Counted from the stretch's first letter, positions 51,497 to 62,736 are shown. The stretch is DNA of 64,000 nucleotides from Didemnitutus sp047777955 (GCF_047777955.1 NZ_CP180537.1:1302001-1366000); one strand, 5' to 3'. Translations and numbers: made by a program. Notes: generated by a model from the letters alone, not told the origin.

Positions 51497-53473
51497 TCAG
51501 GCGGCCAGAACCGGGACGGGGCAGTCGAGCGCGGCGGCGGTGGCGCGGTAAAGATCGGCTTCGCGCGGCGTGACCACGCCGTCGGCGCCCATGACCTGCG
51601 CGGCGGCGGCGAGCACGCGCTGCTTGATCGGCAGTGCCGCGCCGGCCAGGCGATCGAGCGCGGCGTCGAGCCGCTCGAGCGTGCAGGCGTCGGGACCGGC
51701 GAGAGCGAGGCGGTCGGCCACGAGCGGCAGCTGGCCCACGCCGGCGGCGAAGGCCAGCGAGACGCGCGCCGGCTCGGTGGCGCCGGCGCGGGCGAGCGTG
51801 GAGAGGACGACGGCGATGTCGCCCGCGAGCGGCTGGAAAGAGCTGAACTGGACCGGGGCGCGCGCGGCGCGGCCGACCGCGAGCTGGCGGAGCAGCATCT
51901 TTTGCAGCGCGAACTCGAAGGGGCTCACCTCGGCGTCGGAGTGGACGAGCTCGTCGAGCGTGGCGACGAAGCGGTCGAGGGCCGCGGGATCGAGCGTGCG
52001 CAGCGCGGGCAGGCAGAGCTGGAAGAGCGGGAGCTGCACCGCCGCGTCGAGATCGGCGAGGAGCGGGAGCAGCGTCTGCGTCGCGGTGCGGTGCGCGGCG
52101 CCGGAATGCTGCGCGATGAGCGCGAGCTGGCGCTCGCGGTTGGCGGGTGCGCCCTGGCAGAGGAGGCCGTAGACGAGCGGGATGGCGGTGGCCGGCGTGC
52201 GCGTGGCGTTGCGCAGGCCCGCGGGCACGGCGTCGAGGAGCGCGCGGGCGTGGCGGAAGTGGTCCTCGGTCAGCGCGCCGATGCTGGCGGTGACGGCCGC
52301 GGGCGTGAACGGGACGCGGGCGGGCGCGGCAGGTTCACCTTCGCGGACGACCTCGCGCACGAGCGGCGGCGGCGTGGCGCCGCCCGCGAGGCCGGCGGAC
52401 GCGAAGGATTCGTTCGCGACGTCGACGACCTCGGGCGGCGCGAACAGCTTCCCGTCCCAGTGCGGATCGATGGCGCGGAGGCGTTCGTCGAGCGGCGGGT
52501 GCGTCGCCCAGAGCCCGCCGAAGAACGAGCGGAAACCCTGCGCGAAGAAGAAGTGGCCGATCTCGGAAGCGTGCGCGTCGGTGAGAGTGGAGCCGAGGGC
52601 GTAGCCGCCGATTTTCTGGAGCGCGCCGGAGAGGCCGGCGGGGTTGCGGGTGAATTGCACGGCGGAGGCGTCGGCGAGGAACTCGCGCTGGCGCGACACC
52701 GCGGCCTGGATGAGGCGGCCGAAGAAGTAGCCGACGTAGCCGATGATCAGCAGCGCGACGCCGATCGCCAGGACCACGGCGAGGCCGCCGCCCTTCTTCC
52801 CGCCGCCGCCGCGCACGCGGCCGCGGCCGAGCCCCTCGAGGATGCCGCGGCCGAGCAGGCCGATGACGAGGATGCCGAAGACGATGGCGGCGAGCTTCAC
52901 GTTCAGCCGCATGTCGCCGTTGAGGATGTGGCTGAACTCGTGGCCGACGACGCCCTGCAGCTCGTCGCGCGTGAGTTTCTCCAGGGTGCCGCGGGTGACG
53001 GCGACGACGGCGTCGGACGTGGTGAGGCCGGCGGCGAAGGCGTTGATGGCCGGCTCCTGGTCGAGGACGTAGACGGCGGGGACGGGGACGCCGGAGGCGA
53101 TGGCCATCTCCTCGACGACGTTGAGCAGGCGGCGCTCGTGGAGATTGGTCGTGTGCGGATCGACGCGGCGGCCGCCGACGAGTTCGGCGACGGCGGAGCC
53201 GCCCGCGCGCATCTGCGACCACTTGTAGAGCGAGGCGAGGCCGACGATGGCGACGGTGGCGAGCGCGACGGCGGCGAGGATGGTCGGGTCCCAGTAGAGC
53301 AGCGGCGCGGGTTCGGCGTAGGCGGAGTGCTGGCCGCGGCCGGCGGCCTGGCCGACGATGAGGATGGCGGCGAGGTAGCTGGCGGCGATGGTGCCGAGCA
53401 CGGCGAGCACGAACAGCACGACGAGCCGGTTGGTGCGGCGCTTCGCGCGGTCCTGGGCTTCGAAGAAGTCCAT
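51497..53473 (-). CDS. M48-family membrane metallopeptidase with C-terminal TerB-like domain
   Basis: 658 residues. Two N-terminal membrane helices precede the catalytic domain, with the zinc motif VVGHEFSHILNGD and the third ligand Glu in REFLADASAVQFT. Further helices lie near GRGILEGLGRGR and VVLAIGVALLIIGYVGYFFG. The C-terminal part (about 380-658) ends in a TerB-like all-helical segment IKQRVLAAAAQVMGADG. It is related to HtpX and likely acts in membrane-protein quality control. It sits downstream of lemA. Confidence 0.9.
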   Translation of the reverse strand: MDFFEAQDRAKRRTNRLVVLFVLAVLGTIAASYLAAILIVGQAAGRGQHSAYAEPAPLLYWDPTILAAVALATVAIVGLASLYKWSQMRAGGSAVAELVGGRRVDPHTTNLHERRLLNVVEEMAIASGVPVPAVYVLDQEPAINAFAAGLTTSDAVVAVTRGTLEKLTRDELQGVVGHEFSHILNGDMRLNVKLAAIVFGILVIGLLGRGILEGLGRGRVRGGGGKKGGGLAVVLAIGVALLIIGYVGYFFGRLIQAAVSRQREFLADASAVQFTRNPAGLSGALQKIGGYALGSTLTDAHASEIGHFFFAQGFRSFFGGLWATHPPLDERLRAIDPHWDGKLFAPPEVVDVANESFASAGLAGGATPPPLVREVVREGEPAAPARVPFTPAAVTASIGALTEDHFRHARALLDAVPAGLRNATRTPATAIPLVYGLLCQGAPANRERQLALIAQHSGAAHRTATQTLLPLLADLDAAVQLPLFQLCLPALRTLDPAALDRFVATLDELVHSDAEVSPFEFALQKMLLRQLAVGRAARAPVQFSSFQPLAGDIAVVLSTLARAGATEPARVSLAFAAGVGQLPLVADRLALAGPDACTLERLDAALDRLAGAALPIKQRVLAAAAQVMGADGVVTPREADLYRATAAALDCPVPVLAA

Positions 53474-53479
53474 CGCGGG

Positions 53480-53794
53480 CTAGCCGGGCGGCGTGATCCG
53501 GCCGGAGTAGCCGCCGTCGGCCTGGCCGTCGGAGCGGTCGACCGCGTCGACGATGTCGGCGAGTTCGCGCGGACTGATCACGCCCTTGGCGACGAGCAGG
53601 CGCGTGACGGCGGCGAGGTAGAGCTTGAGCTCGGCGTTTTCGCGGGCGAGTGCGCCGACCGAGTGCGCGGCCCGGTCGCCCGCGCGCGCGGCGCGCTCGG
53701 CCTCGGCGGCGAGGTCGCGCAGCGCGCGCTGCGTGTCCTGGATGTCGAGTTGCTGGCCGAGATTGCCCAGCAGAAGCATGCGTCCCCAGCCCAT
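53480..53794 (-). CDS. Small coiled-coil hypothetical protein
   Basis: 104 residues. A long helical region (IQDTQRALRDLAAEAERAARA, then ARENAELKLYLAAVTRLLVAKG) is followed by SPRELADIVDAVD. No signal or membrane segment, no named family. It lies between the M48 and PLDc_N genes with gaps of 6 and 1 bases, so it belongs to the lemA cluster. Confidence 0.65.
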   Translation of the reverse strand: MGWGRMLLLGNLGQQLDIQDTQRALRDLAAEAERAARAGDRAAHSVGALARENAELKLYLAAVTRLLVAKGVISPRELADIVDAVDRSDGQADGGYSGRITPPG

Positions 53795-53795
53795 G

Positions 53796-54044
53796 TCAGT
53801 GCCGGAAGGCCGGCGGCGTGGACTGGCTGCCGCGCGGCAGTTTGCGGACGAAGAAATAGAGCGGGGCGCCGATGACGCCGACGAGCAGGATCACCAGCAG
53901 CCAGGCGATCTTGTTGGTCGGGTCGGGCTCCAGCGTGATGCAGTCGACGATCATCCAGATCCAGAAGGCGAAGCCGGCGAGGATCAGGGCGACCAGCAGG
54001 AGTTCGGGCAGGCCGAAACCGAAGACGGCGAGGAGCGCGTTCAT
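53796..54044 (-). CDS. PLDc_N-domain membrane protein
   Basis: 82 residues, two membrane helices (LLLVALILAGFAFWIWMIVDCI and AWLLVILLVGVIGAPLYFFV) with the PLDc_N signature IVDC..L..DPTNKIAW between them. Such small proteins are usually described as phospholipase-D nuclease N-terminal domains and have no catalytic HKD motif. It is part of the lemA-M48 cluster. Confidence 0.82.
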   Translation of the reverse strand: MNALLAVFGFGLPELLLVALILAGFAFWIWMIVDCITLEPDPTNKIAWLLVILLVGVIGAPLYFFVRKLPRGSQSTPPAFRH

Positions 54045-54053
54045 GGCGGGGCG

Positions 54054-54647
54054 TCAGGTGAACTTGACTTGCGGGGCGGCGCGCTCGGCGGCGTTGTCGA
54101 CCTGGAAGAGCTGCGCTTCGGCGAAGTTGAACAGGCCGGCGAGGACGTTGGTCGGGAAGCTCTCCCGGCGCGTGTTGTAGGTGGTAACGGCGTCGTTGTA
54201 GGCCTGGCGGGCGAAGGAGATCTTGTTCTCGGTCGAGGTCAGCTCCTCGGTCAGCTGCATCATGTTCTGGTTGGCCTTGAGGTCGGGGTATTGCTCGGAG
54301 ACGACCATGAGGCGGGAGAGCGCGCCGCCGAGTCCGGCTTCGGCGCCGAGGAGGTTTTTCATCGCGCCGGCGTCGGCGGGATTGGCGGCGGCCGCCTTGG
54401 AGGCGGCGTAGGCGGTGTTGCGCGCGGCGATGACCGCTTCCAGCGTCTCGCGCTCGTGCTTCAGGTAGCCCTTGGCCGTCTCGACGAGGTTGGGGATGAG
54501 GTCGTAGCGGCGCTTCAACTGGACGTCGATTTGGGCGAACGCGTTCTTGAAGCGGTTGCGGAGCGTGACGAGCGAGTTGTAGGAACCCGCGACCCAGAAG
54601 AGCAGCACGGCAGCGAGGCCGGCGAGGACGAGAAGGGCGATGATCAT
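54054..54647 (-). CDS. lemA: LemA family protein
   Basis: 197 residues from ATG 54647. One N-terminal membrane helix (IIALLVLAGLAAVLLFWVAG), then the LemA core: YNSLVTLRNRFKNAFAQIDVQLKRRYDLIPNLVE, ARNTAYAASKAAAA and FPTNVLAGLFNF. Genes for LemA and M48/HtpX peptidases often cluster, as here. It is the promoter-proximal gene of four. Confidence 0.95.
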   Translation of the reverse strand: MIIALLVLAGLAAVLLFWVAGSYNSLVTLRNRFKNAFAQIDVQLKRRYDLIPNLVETAKGYLKHERETLEAVIAARNTAYAASKAAAANPADAGAMKNLLGAEAGLGGALSRLMVVSEQYPDLKANQNMMQLTEELTSTENKISFARQAYNDAVTTYNTRRESFPTNVLAGLFNFAEAQLFQVDNAAERAAPQVKFT

Positions 54648-54757
54648 GGTGGGAACAGGAAGGACGGACGCCACATGCTTGTCCGAACCGGAGCGCCGGT
54701 GCGAGTGGATTCCCGCTACAGGAAAAGGGCTTGATTAGACGGCGGCGGAGCGCGCGC

Positions 54758-56446
54758 TCAGGCGGCGCGGCGCGCGAGCGCGCGGGCGAGGACGTCGAGC
54801 TTGACCGGTTTGACCAGCTGTTCGTCCGCGCCGGCGGCGAGGCTGGCGGCGCGCGCGTCGGCGCCGGCGTGGCCGGTGAGCATGAGGATCGCGGGGCGGC
54901 GGGGGCCGGATTCGCGCCGGATGGCGGCGGCGACCTCGTGGCCGGACAGGCCGGGCATCTCGACGTCGAGCAACACGACGTCGTGCGCGCCGACGCGCCA
55001 GCGCGCGAGGGCATCGGCGCCGTCGGCGGCGAACTCGGGGGCGTAGCCGAGGCGCTGGAGCTGTTGCAGCACGACGCGCTGGTTCACGGGGTTGTCGTCG
55101 GCGACGAGGATGCGGGCGGGGTGGCGCTGGGCGAAGGAGGTGTCGAAGGGCGCGTGGGTGCCGTCGCCCTCGACGGCGCGCACGCGCACGGTGACGGTGA
55201 ACGTCGAGCCCCGGCCGGGAAGGCTGTCGACGGTGATGCCGCCGCCGTGCATGACGGCGAGGCGCTGGCTGATGACGAGCCCGAGGCCGGTGCCGCCGAA
55301 GCGGCGCGTCGTGGACGGATCGGCCTGGGAAAACTCCTGGAAGAGGCGCGAGATCTCCTCGGCGGTGAGACCGATGCCGGTGTCGGCGATGGCGAAGGTG
55401 AGCTCGAGCTGCCGTTCGTCGAGCGCGCGGGCGCCGGCGCGCAGGGTGACACCCCCGCGCGCGGTGAACTTCACCGCGTTGGCGAGGAGGTTGAGGAGGA
55501 TCTGCGTGAGGCGGGTTACGTCGCCGCGGACGCGGGCCGGCAGGTCGGGGGCGAACTCGACGGCGAGCGCCAGCTGCTTGGCGTCGGCGGCGGGGCGCAC
55601 GAGGCGCACGGCGTGGTCGACGCACTCGCGCAGGGCGAAGGGCGCCTCCTCCAGCTCGAACCGGCCGGACTCGAGCTTGGCGAGGTCGAGCAGGTCGTTG
55701 ACGAGGCGGAGGAGGAGCTGTCCGCTGGCCCGGATGGTCTCGACCGCTTCCTGCTGCCGGGCGTCGAGCGTCGAGCGCTGGAGGAGATCAGCCATGCCGA
55801 CGACGGCGTTCATCGGCGTGCGGATCTCGTGGCTCATGGTGGCGAGGAAGCGGCCCTTGGCCCGGGCGGACTCCACCGCCTCGGCGCGGGCAGCCTCGAG
55901 CGCGCGCTGGCTGGCGTGGAGCTCGGCGATGGTGGCCTCGTGGCGATGCACGGCCCGCCGCAGCTCGAGCGCGTTGACCACGTGGCGTCGCAGCACGCGC
56001 AGGGCGCGCTCCTGCGCGGGCGTGAGCTCGCGCGGCTGGCGGTCGAGCACGCAGAGCGTGCCGAGCGCGGCGCCGTCCGGCGTGACGAGCGGCGCGCCGG
56101 CGTAGAAGCGGATGTGCGGGGCGCCGGTGACGTTGGCGTAGGTGGAGAAGCGCGGGTCGCGGGTGGCGTCGGGCACGACGAACAGCTCCTCTCCGCGTGG
56201 CGCGGCGATGGCGTGGGCGCAGAAGGAGATGTCGCGCGGGGTTTCCGCCTCGGCGAAGCCGAGGCGCGCCTTGAACCACTGCCGCGCCTCGTCGATGAAG
56301 GTGATGGAGGCGAGCGGTGCGCCGCAGATTTCCGCGGCGAGGGCGACGAGATCGTCGTATTCGCGCTCGGGCGGAGTATCGAGGATGGCGTAGGAACGAA
56401 GGGCGGCGAGGCGTTGGGATTCGTGGGCGGGTGGAGAGGGAACCAT
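54758..56446 (-). CDS. GAF-domain hybrid sensor histidine kinase with receiver
   Basis: 562 residues, cytoplasmic, no membrane segment. The N-terminal GAF domain (about 1-160) has ITFIDEARQWFKARLGF and RFYAGAPLVTPDGAALGTLCVLD. HisKA has FLATMSHEIRTPMNAVVGM. HATPase has NLLANAVKFT, ADTGIGL and FGGTGLGLVIS. The receiver (about 430-562) has VADDNPVN, LLDVEMPGLSGHEVA and the conserved Lys. The signal sensed by GAF is unknown. It lies downstream of no recognisable partner. Confidence 0.93.
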   Translation of the reverse strand: MVPSPPAHESQRLAALRSYAILDTPPEREYDDLVALAAEICGAPLASITFIDEARQWFKARLGFAEAETPRDISFCAHAIAAPRGEELFVVPDATRDPRFSTYANVTGAPHIRFYAGAPLVTPDGAALGTLCVLDRQPRELTPAQERALRVLRRHVVNALELRRAVHRHEATIAELHASQRALEAARAEAVESARAKGRFLATMSHEIRTPMNAVVGMADLLQRSTLDARQQEAVETIRASGQLLLRLVNDLLDLAKLESGRFELEEAPFALRECVDHAVRLVRPAADAKQLALAVEFAPDLPARVRGDVTRLTQILLNLLANAVKFTARGGVTLRAGARALDERQLELTFAIADTGIGLTAEEISRLFQEFSQADPSTTRRFGGTGLGLVISQRLAVMHGGGITVDSLPGRGSTFTVTVRVRAVEGDGTHAPFDTSFAQRHPARILVADDNPVNQRVVLQQLQRLGYAPEFAADGADALARWRVGAHDVVLLDVEMPGLSGHEVAAAIRRESGPRRPAILMLTGHAGADARAASLAAGADEQLVKPVKLDVLARALARRAA

Positions 56447-56628
56447 GGCAAAGACGCGCCTGGTGGCGCAGCGAGGAAAGCTCCGTTGCGGGCGGGCGCA
56501 AATACGCAGTCACCCTAGGACGCTCCGGGCGGTTGTGCGGTTGCGCCAGTGCCGAAGCGACCGGGGCGCGGCTGGGCGGCCGACGGAGGCTTGCCAGCCC
56601 CGGGGGCCGGACGCACGATGCCCCGCCC

Positions 56629-59237
56629 ATGAGAAAAACCGTGTGCCTCGCCGCTGTCGTGCTGCTGTCGATCGCGTCGGCGCGCGCGCAGACCGCGAGC
56701 CCGAGCCCGCTCGCGAGCGAGCGGGCCAACGCCGCGGCGGCGCCCGGCGCCTGGATCGTGGCCGAGGGGCGCGCCACCAGCGCGCTGCAAAGCGGCTTCC
56801 CCGCGACCGCGGCGCTGCTCTATCGCGACGTGCTCGCGGATCCCGCGCTGGCGGCCGCGGCACGCCCGCGCGTGACGCTGGAGCTGGTCACGGCGCTGCT
56901 CGACGCGGGCGACGTCGCGGCGGCCGAGGCGGAGCTGAAGACCTACAACGGGCCGAGCGACAGCTCGTATCGGCTGCGCGCGGGCCTGCTGGCGGCGCAC
57001 GCGCGCCGGCGCGACGCGGCGAAGGCGGAGCTCGGCGAGGTGAACGCCGACCACCTCGCGCCGGGCGAGCGCGGCTGGTGGCTGTTTCTCCAGGCGCAGA
57101 TCGCCGATCTCGACAACGACATCGCGCGAGCAAACTCACTCTACGACCAGGCGGTGCAGGCGGCGGTGTCGGAGCAGCAGCGCGCGCGCTTCGCCCTCGG
57201 CCAGGCCCAGGCGCAGCTGCGCATCGCGCCGCCCGACGAGACGCGCCTCGCCGCGATGCGGACCAACGTCGAGCAGTTCCAGGGCACGCGCCAGGGCTAC
57301 GTGTGGGTCCGCACCTACGCGACCGCGCTCCACGCGCTCCGGCGCGACGCGGAGGCGAAGGCCGCGCTGCAGCGCCAGCTGGCGGTCCTGCCCGCGACCG
57401 AGCGCGAGACCGCGGACCAGTTGCGCCTGATGCTCGGCCTGATCGCGGGCGAGGGCACGCCCGAGGGCCGGCGGGCGCTCGCGCAGCTCGTGCGCAGCGG
57501 CGTCAAGCCCGAGACGCAGCGCACCGCGCTCTACCTGCTGGCGCGCGGCGCGCGCACCCCGGCGGACCGCGAGGAACTGCGGCGCACGCTCAGCGAGCTG
57601 ATCGGCGCGCCGACGCTGCACCCGATCATCGAGGACCTGCGGCTGGTGCGCGCGCAGATGGCGCTGCTGGACAAGCAATACAACGCCGCGGAGGAGGACG
57701 CGCGCCTGCTGCTGGAGTTTTCCCCGGTTCGCCGCTCAAGCCGGCGGCGCTCGGCGTGCGGCTGGCGGTGGCGTGGGACCTGCGGCTGTATCGCTCGGCG
57801 GCGGACCTGGCCTCGCAGCTGCGCATCCTGGTGCCGGCCGGGCGCGAGCGCTCCGAGCTCGGCGTGCTGGTGGCCGAGGCCTATTTCCGCGCCAAGGATT
57901 TCAAGAATGCCGCCGACGCCTACGAGGCGCTGCTGCGCGACGTGCACGCGGCGCCGCAGGTCGTGCCGACCGGCGGGCTGATCTTCATGCGCGTGCTCTC
58001 CGACATCCAGGCGGAGCGGATCGACGCCGCGGCGGCCCTGCTCGACGAGATGGCGGCGAACCCGGCGTTCGACGTCGAGAGCCGCTGGCAGGCGGAGTGG
58101 AACCTGATCCGCGCGATGCAGGCGCGCAACCAGACCGGGCCGGCGCAGGCGCGGGTGGAGAAGCTGCTCGCGGCCGGCACCGCCAGCGTGCCCGCGGAGC
58201 TGCGCGTGCGGCTGCTGTGGCTGCGCGCCAAGCTGTCGTTCGACAACGGCGCGCCGCAGGCGGCGGTCGCGCAGGTCGACGAGCTGCTGGCGGCCGCGGT
58301 CGCGGCGCCGCTCGAGCCGGCGTTGAAGAGCGAGGTCACGAGCACGGCGCAGCTGCTGAAGGCGCAGGCCCTGCTCGAGCTGGGGCGCGACACCGACGGC
58401 GCGGCGCTGCTCGACCAGCTGCGGGCGGAATTCAAGGAGTCGAAGGCGGCGCTGTATTCCTACCTGGTGCAGGCGGCGCGGCAGGCGAAGCGCGGCGATC
58501 TCGCCGGCGCCCAGAAAACGCTCTCGGACATGGTCGAGAACCACCCGAAGAGCGAGTTCGCGCCGTTCGCGCTCTACCAGGCCGGGCTCTACGCCGAGCA
58601 GCAGGGGCTCGACCGCAACTTGCAGGACGCGCACAAGTTCATGGAGACCCTGGCCAAGAACTATCCCGGCAACGAGCTGGTCTTCTACGCGCGGCTGAAG
58701 CAGGGCGACCTGCTGCGGAAGCTGAACGACTTCGGCTCGGCGCGCCTCGTCTACGAGGACCTGATCAACAATTTCGGCCAGCATCCCGACGTGCTGCTCG
58801 CGCAGCTCGCGCTCGCCGACAGCCTGTTCGCGCAGGGCGCGAACAACGTCACGAACTACGAGAGCGCCGCCGCGCTCTACGAGCGGTTGCGCGACCTGCC
58901 GTCCGCGCCGGTCGACCTGCGCGTGGAGGCGGGCTACAAGTGGGGCTTCGCGCTGGCGCGGCGCGGCCGCGCGCCCGAGGCCCACGCGGCGCTGTGGGGC
59001 GTGGTGGACGCGTTCCTCATCGACCCGGCGCAGGCGGCGAAGCTCGGCCCCAAGGGCCGCTGGTGGATGTCGCGCACGCTGCTCGAGCTCGGGCAGCAGC
59101 TGGAGGACGGCGGCAAGCTGGACGAGGCGCAGCGCGCCTACCAGCTGATCGTGGACAACAAGCTCGGCGGCGTGGCGGAGGCGACGGCGAAGCTGGCGCG
59201 CTTCCGGGCCGCGCCGGCGGGAGGGGCGAAGCCGTGA
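56629..59237 (+). CDS. Exported tetratricopeptide-repeat protein (frameshifted in this sequence)
   Basis: One C is missing at 57722-57725; restoring it gives 869 residues from ATG 56629 with signal peptide VVLLSIASARA. Helical TPR-like repeats fill the protein (LYRDVLADPALAA, LALADSLFAQGANN, AQRAYQLIVDNKLGGVAEA). Large periplasmic TPR proteins upstream of exbB/exbD are common in Bacteroidetes and Verrucomicrobia-type TonB systems. It begins an operon with the ExbB-like, ExbD-like and terminal genes. Confidence 0.83.
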
Positions 59238-59292
59238 GCGAGGTTTCGCATTTACGGAGCGGAGGCGCGGCGCATGATGCGCGCGGAATTTC

Positions 59293-59958
59293 ATGACGGC
59301 ATTCAGCTACAGCATTTTTGCGCAGGGCGGCCCGGTGATGTGGCTGCTCGTGGTGCTCGGCCTCGCGGCACTGGTGATCTTCATCGAGCGCGCGCTGTTC
59401 CTGCACCGCGGGCAGATCCGCTCGACCGAGTTTCTCAACGGCATCAAGAACCTGCTCCAGAAGGGGCGCCTGATGGAGGCGCTGACGCTGTGCGAGGAGA
59501 CGCCCGGGCCGGTCGCCGCGCTGGTGAAGGCCGGGCTGCGCCACGCCGGCGACGACGAGCAGGGCATGCGCTTCGCGGTGCAGGAGGCGGCGCTGACGGA
59601 GATTCCCGCGCTCGAGCGGCGCATCGGCACGCTCGGCGCGATCGCGCAGGTGGCGCCGCTGCTCGGCCTGCTCGGCACGCTGCTGGGGATGATCAAGACG
59701 TTCTGGCTCTTCAACCACGGCGGCAACTACGCGACTCCGTCGGTGCTCTCGGGCGGCATGAGCGAGGCGTTGCTGACCGCGGCGGCCGGCCTCGCGATCG
59801 CGATCCCGGTGCACCTGGCGCGGCACTTCCTGAGCGGGCGCGTGCGTGCGCTCGCGCACGACATGGAGTGGGTGGGGAACGAGCTGATGCGCTACCTGCT
59901 GCGCGAGCACCGCCACGGCGGCGCGGCCGCCAGCGAGCCGGGGACCGAGCCGCGATGA
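59293..59958 (+). CDS. ExbB/TolQ/MotA-family proton channel protein
   Basis: 221 residues, three membrane helices. The first, VMWLLVVLGLAALVIFIERALFL, is followed by a cytoplasmic domain with LCEETPGPVAALVKAGL; helices 2 and 3 carry GAIAQVAPLLGLLGTLLGMI and SEALLTAAAGLAIAIPVHLA, the ExbB/TolQ core. With ExbD it converts proton flow into force on a periplasmic partner. Its stop overlaps the next start (ATGA). Confidence 0.92.
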   Translation: MTAFSYSIFAQGGPVMWLLVVLGLAALVIFIERALFLHRGQIRSTEFLNGIKNLLQKGRLMEALTLCEETPGPVAALVKAGLRHAGDDEQGMRFAVQEAALTEIPALERRIGTLGAIAQVAPLLGLLGTLLGMIKTFWLFNHGGNYATPSVLSGGMSEALLTAAAGLAIAIPVHLARHFLSGRVRALAHDMEWVGNELMRYLLREHRHGGAAASEPGTEPR

Positions 59959-60427
59959 TCACGCAGCCGCTCGGACTCGTCGCGAAACTGCGCCCGCCGC
60001 CGCGGGACTTCGACGTGTTCTTCTGGGCCAACGCGGCGCTGATCGTGCTGTTTTTCCTCCTGCTCGGCTCGCGCTTCGTGCTCGCGCCTGGCATGCCGGT
60101 GAAGGTCGGCGAGCCGGCGGCGCTGGAGTTGCCGCAGGTCAATGCCGCGATGCAGGGCGTGGCCTCGGTGGTGGTGAGCTACCGGCGCGACGAGATGATC
60201 CTCTTCGAGGGGGCATCTACAACATCCGGGAATTCCGCCCCGAGCTGGAGAAGTATGTGAAGAAGCACCCCGGCGCGGTGCTGCTCGTGCGGGTGGACCG
60301 GCAGGTGTCGATGCAGGGCTTCCTCGAGCTGTGCGACCTCGCCCGGGCGGCGGGCTTCGTCAACGTGCTCGTCGCGGCCGAGCCGGTCGCGGGCGAAGCG
60401 ACCAAGTTCGTGCCGGCGGGGCGCTGA
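59955..60427 (+). CDS. ExbD/TolR-like biopolymer transport protein (frameshifted in this sequence)
   Basis: One G is missing in the run 60209-60213; restoring it gives 157 residues from ATG 59955. One membrane helix (NAALIVLFFLLLGSRFVL), then a periplasmic ExbD fold with PVKVGEPAALELPQ and VSYRRDEMILFEGG, ending VNVLVAAEP. The usual helix-borne Asp of ExbD would be in RDFDVFFWA. It overlaps the ExbB-like gene by 4 bases and lies 1 base before the next start. Confidence 0.8.
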
Positions 60428-60428
60428 G

Positions 60429-61152
60429 ATGAACGCGAGCTCGAACGCGAGGCGGGTGCTCGGGGCGATCCTGGTGATCGCGCTCGCCGGCGCGGGGTGG
60501 TGGACGTGGTCGGAGCGCACGCTCGCTCGGCCGGACGGCGCGACGACAAAGGTGGCCGAGCCTTTCGTGCGGCTGACCGGCGCGAACTCGGCGGCGGACG
60601 ACCGCGTGCTGCAGGAGCGGGCGGAGTATCTGGACCCGGCGCCGATGTTCCTGCCGACCGCGCGCAACGCGGGGCAGGGGGCTGCCGGCGCGGCTCGTGG
60701 CCCAGCCCGGCCAGATTTTCCTCGATTTTCCGGCCAATCTGCGGGTTGCCGAGGCCAATCTCCCGAGCTACGGCAGCGACGCGCTGACCGCGCCGGAGGG
60801 GCTGGTCGACGTGATGACGCGGGCCAACGAAGCGCCCTTTGCGGGTCTCGGCGAAGTCGCAATCCCAGCGCGGCGCGTGGAGCCTCGTGCGGCGTTTATC
60901 GAGGTTAAGTCGATGCAGGGGAATGTTTTGATTGCGAAGGCTCTCGGGGCGCTGACCTTGCCGCGGGAGGATTTTGCGCCGCTGGAATTTCTCGCCACGG
61001 TGAGTGCGTCCGGGCTGGTCGGTGAACCGCTGCTGGTCGCGGGCTCCGGCGCGGACGACGTCGATAATTTCTTCCGCGACTATCTTGCCAAGGGCATCCG
61101 GCTGGGTGAAAAGTTGGCCCCGGGTGCCTACCGGGTCGTGATCGGTCCGTAG
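60429..61152 (+). CDS. Hypothetical membrane-anchored protein at the TonB position of an Exb operon (frameshifted in this sequence)
   Basis: The run 60677-60681 has one G too many; removing it gives 240 residues from ATG 60429, MNASSNARRVLGAILVIALAGAGWW. One N-terminal membrane helix (ILVIALAGAGWWTW), then a soluble domain with VAQPGQIFLDFPANLRVAE and LIAKALGALTLPREDF. It does not look like a classical TonB: no Pro/Lys-rich spacer and no YP..A motif. Its place behind ExbB/ExbD suggests a partner protein. Function unknown. Confidence 0.65.
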
Positions 61153-61180
61153 AAATCTCCAAGAAAGCGCAAGAATCTAG

Positions 61181-61209
61181 TTGACGGTTAATTTTGGGAA
61201 CCATTCCCT
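61181..61209 (+). promoter_or_regulatory. Possible promoter of the tRNA-Thr/tuf operon
   Basis: TTGACG (61181-61186), a near-perfect -35, is followed after 17 bases by TTCCCT (61204-61209), a weak -10. It lies 36 bases before tRNA-Thr in an AT-richer stretch after the TonB-position gene. Confidence 0.4.
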
Positions 61210-61245
61210 AGCCGTTCTCTTTGTTTTTTGCCTCCGCTTTGGTCT

Positions 61246-61321
61246 GCCCAGATAGCTCAGTTGGCAGAGCACGTCCTTGGTAAGGACGAGGTCGCCGGTT
61301 CGAATCCGGTTCTGGGCTCCA
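61246..61321 (+). tRNA. tRNA-Thr (GGT)
   Basis: 76 nt. Acceptor stem GCCCAGA/TCTGGGC, discriminator T and encoded CCA. D arm has AGCTCAGTTGGCAGAGC. The anticodon stem CGTCC/GGACG encloses TTGGTAA (anticodon GGT), and the T arm contains TTCGAATC. It is directly upstream of tuf and probably in the same transcript. Confidence 0.96.
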
Positions 61322-61390
61322 TGGCGAACGTCGGGGGATTGCCGACGTTAATAAAGGTCAACAACTTCAACCACCCAAACATCCCTCCAC

Positions 61391-62581
<1,191 letters not shown>

Positions 62582-62660
62582 TCGCCTCCACTCATTCCGA
62601 CTTCACGCGCCGGGGCTCCTTTACGGGGCTCCGGCTGCGTCGTCTAAAAGAAATAACCAC

Positions 62661-62736
62661 AGGCGCGTAGCTCAATTGGTAGAGTAGCGGTCTCCAAAAC
62701 CGTTGGTTGGGGGTTCGATTCCCTCCGCGCCTGCCA
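62661..62736 (+). tRNA. tRNA-Trp (CCA)
   Basis: 76 nt. Acceptor AGGCGCG/CGCGCCT, discriminator G and encoded CCA. The anticodon stem GCGGT/ACCGT holds loop CTCCAAA (anticodon CCA), and the T arm contains TTCGATTC. It sits between tuf and secE, 24 bases before the secE start, the classic tuf-tRNA-secE layout. Confidence 0.96.

Noticed and set aside
62614..62634. Repeated GGGGCTCC after tuf as a terminator
   Set aside because: It is a direct repeat, not an inverted one, so no stable hairpin forms, and the operon continues to tRNA-Trp.
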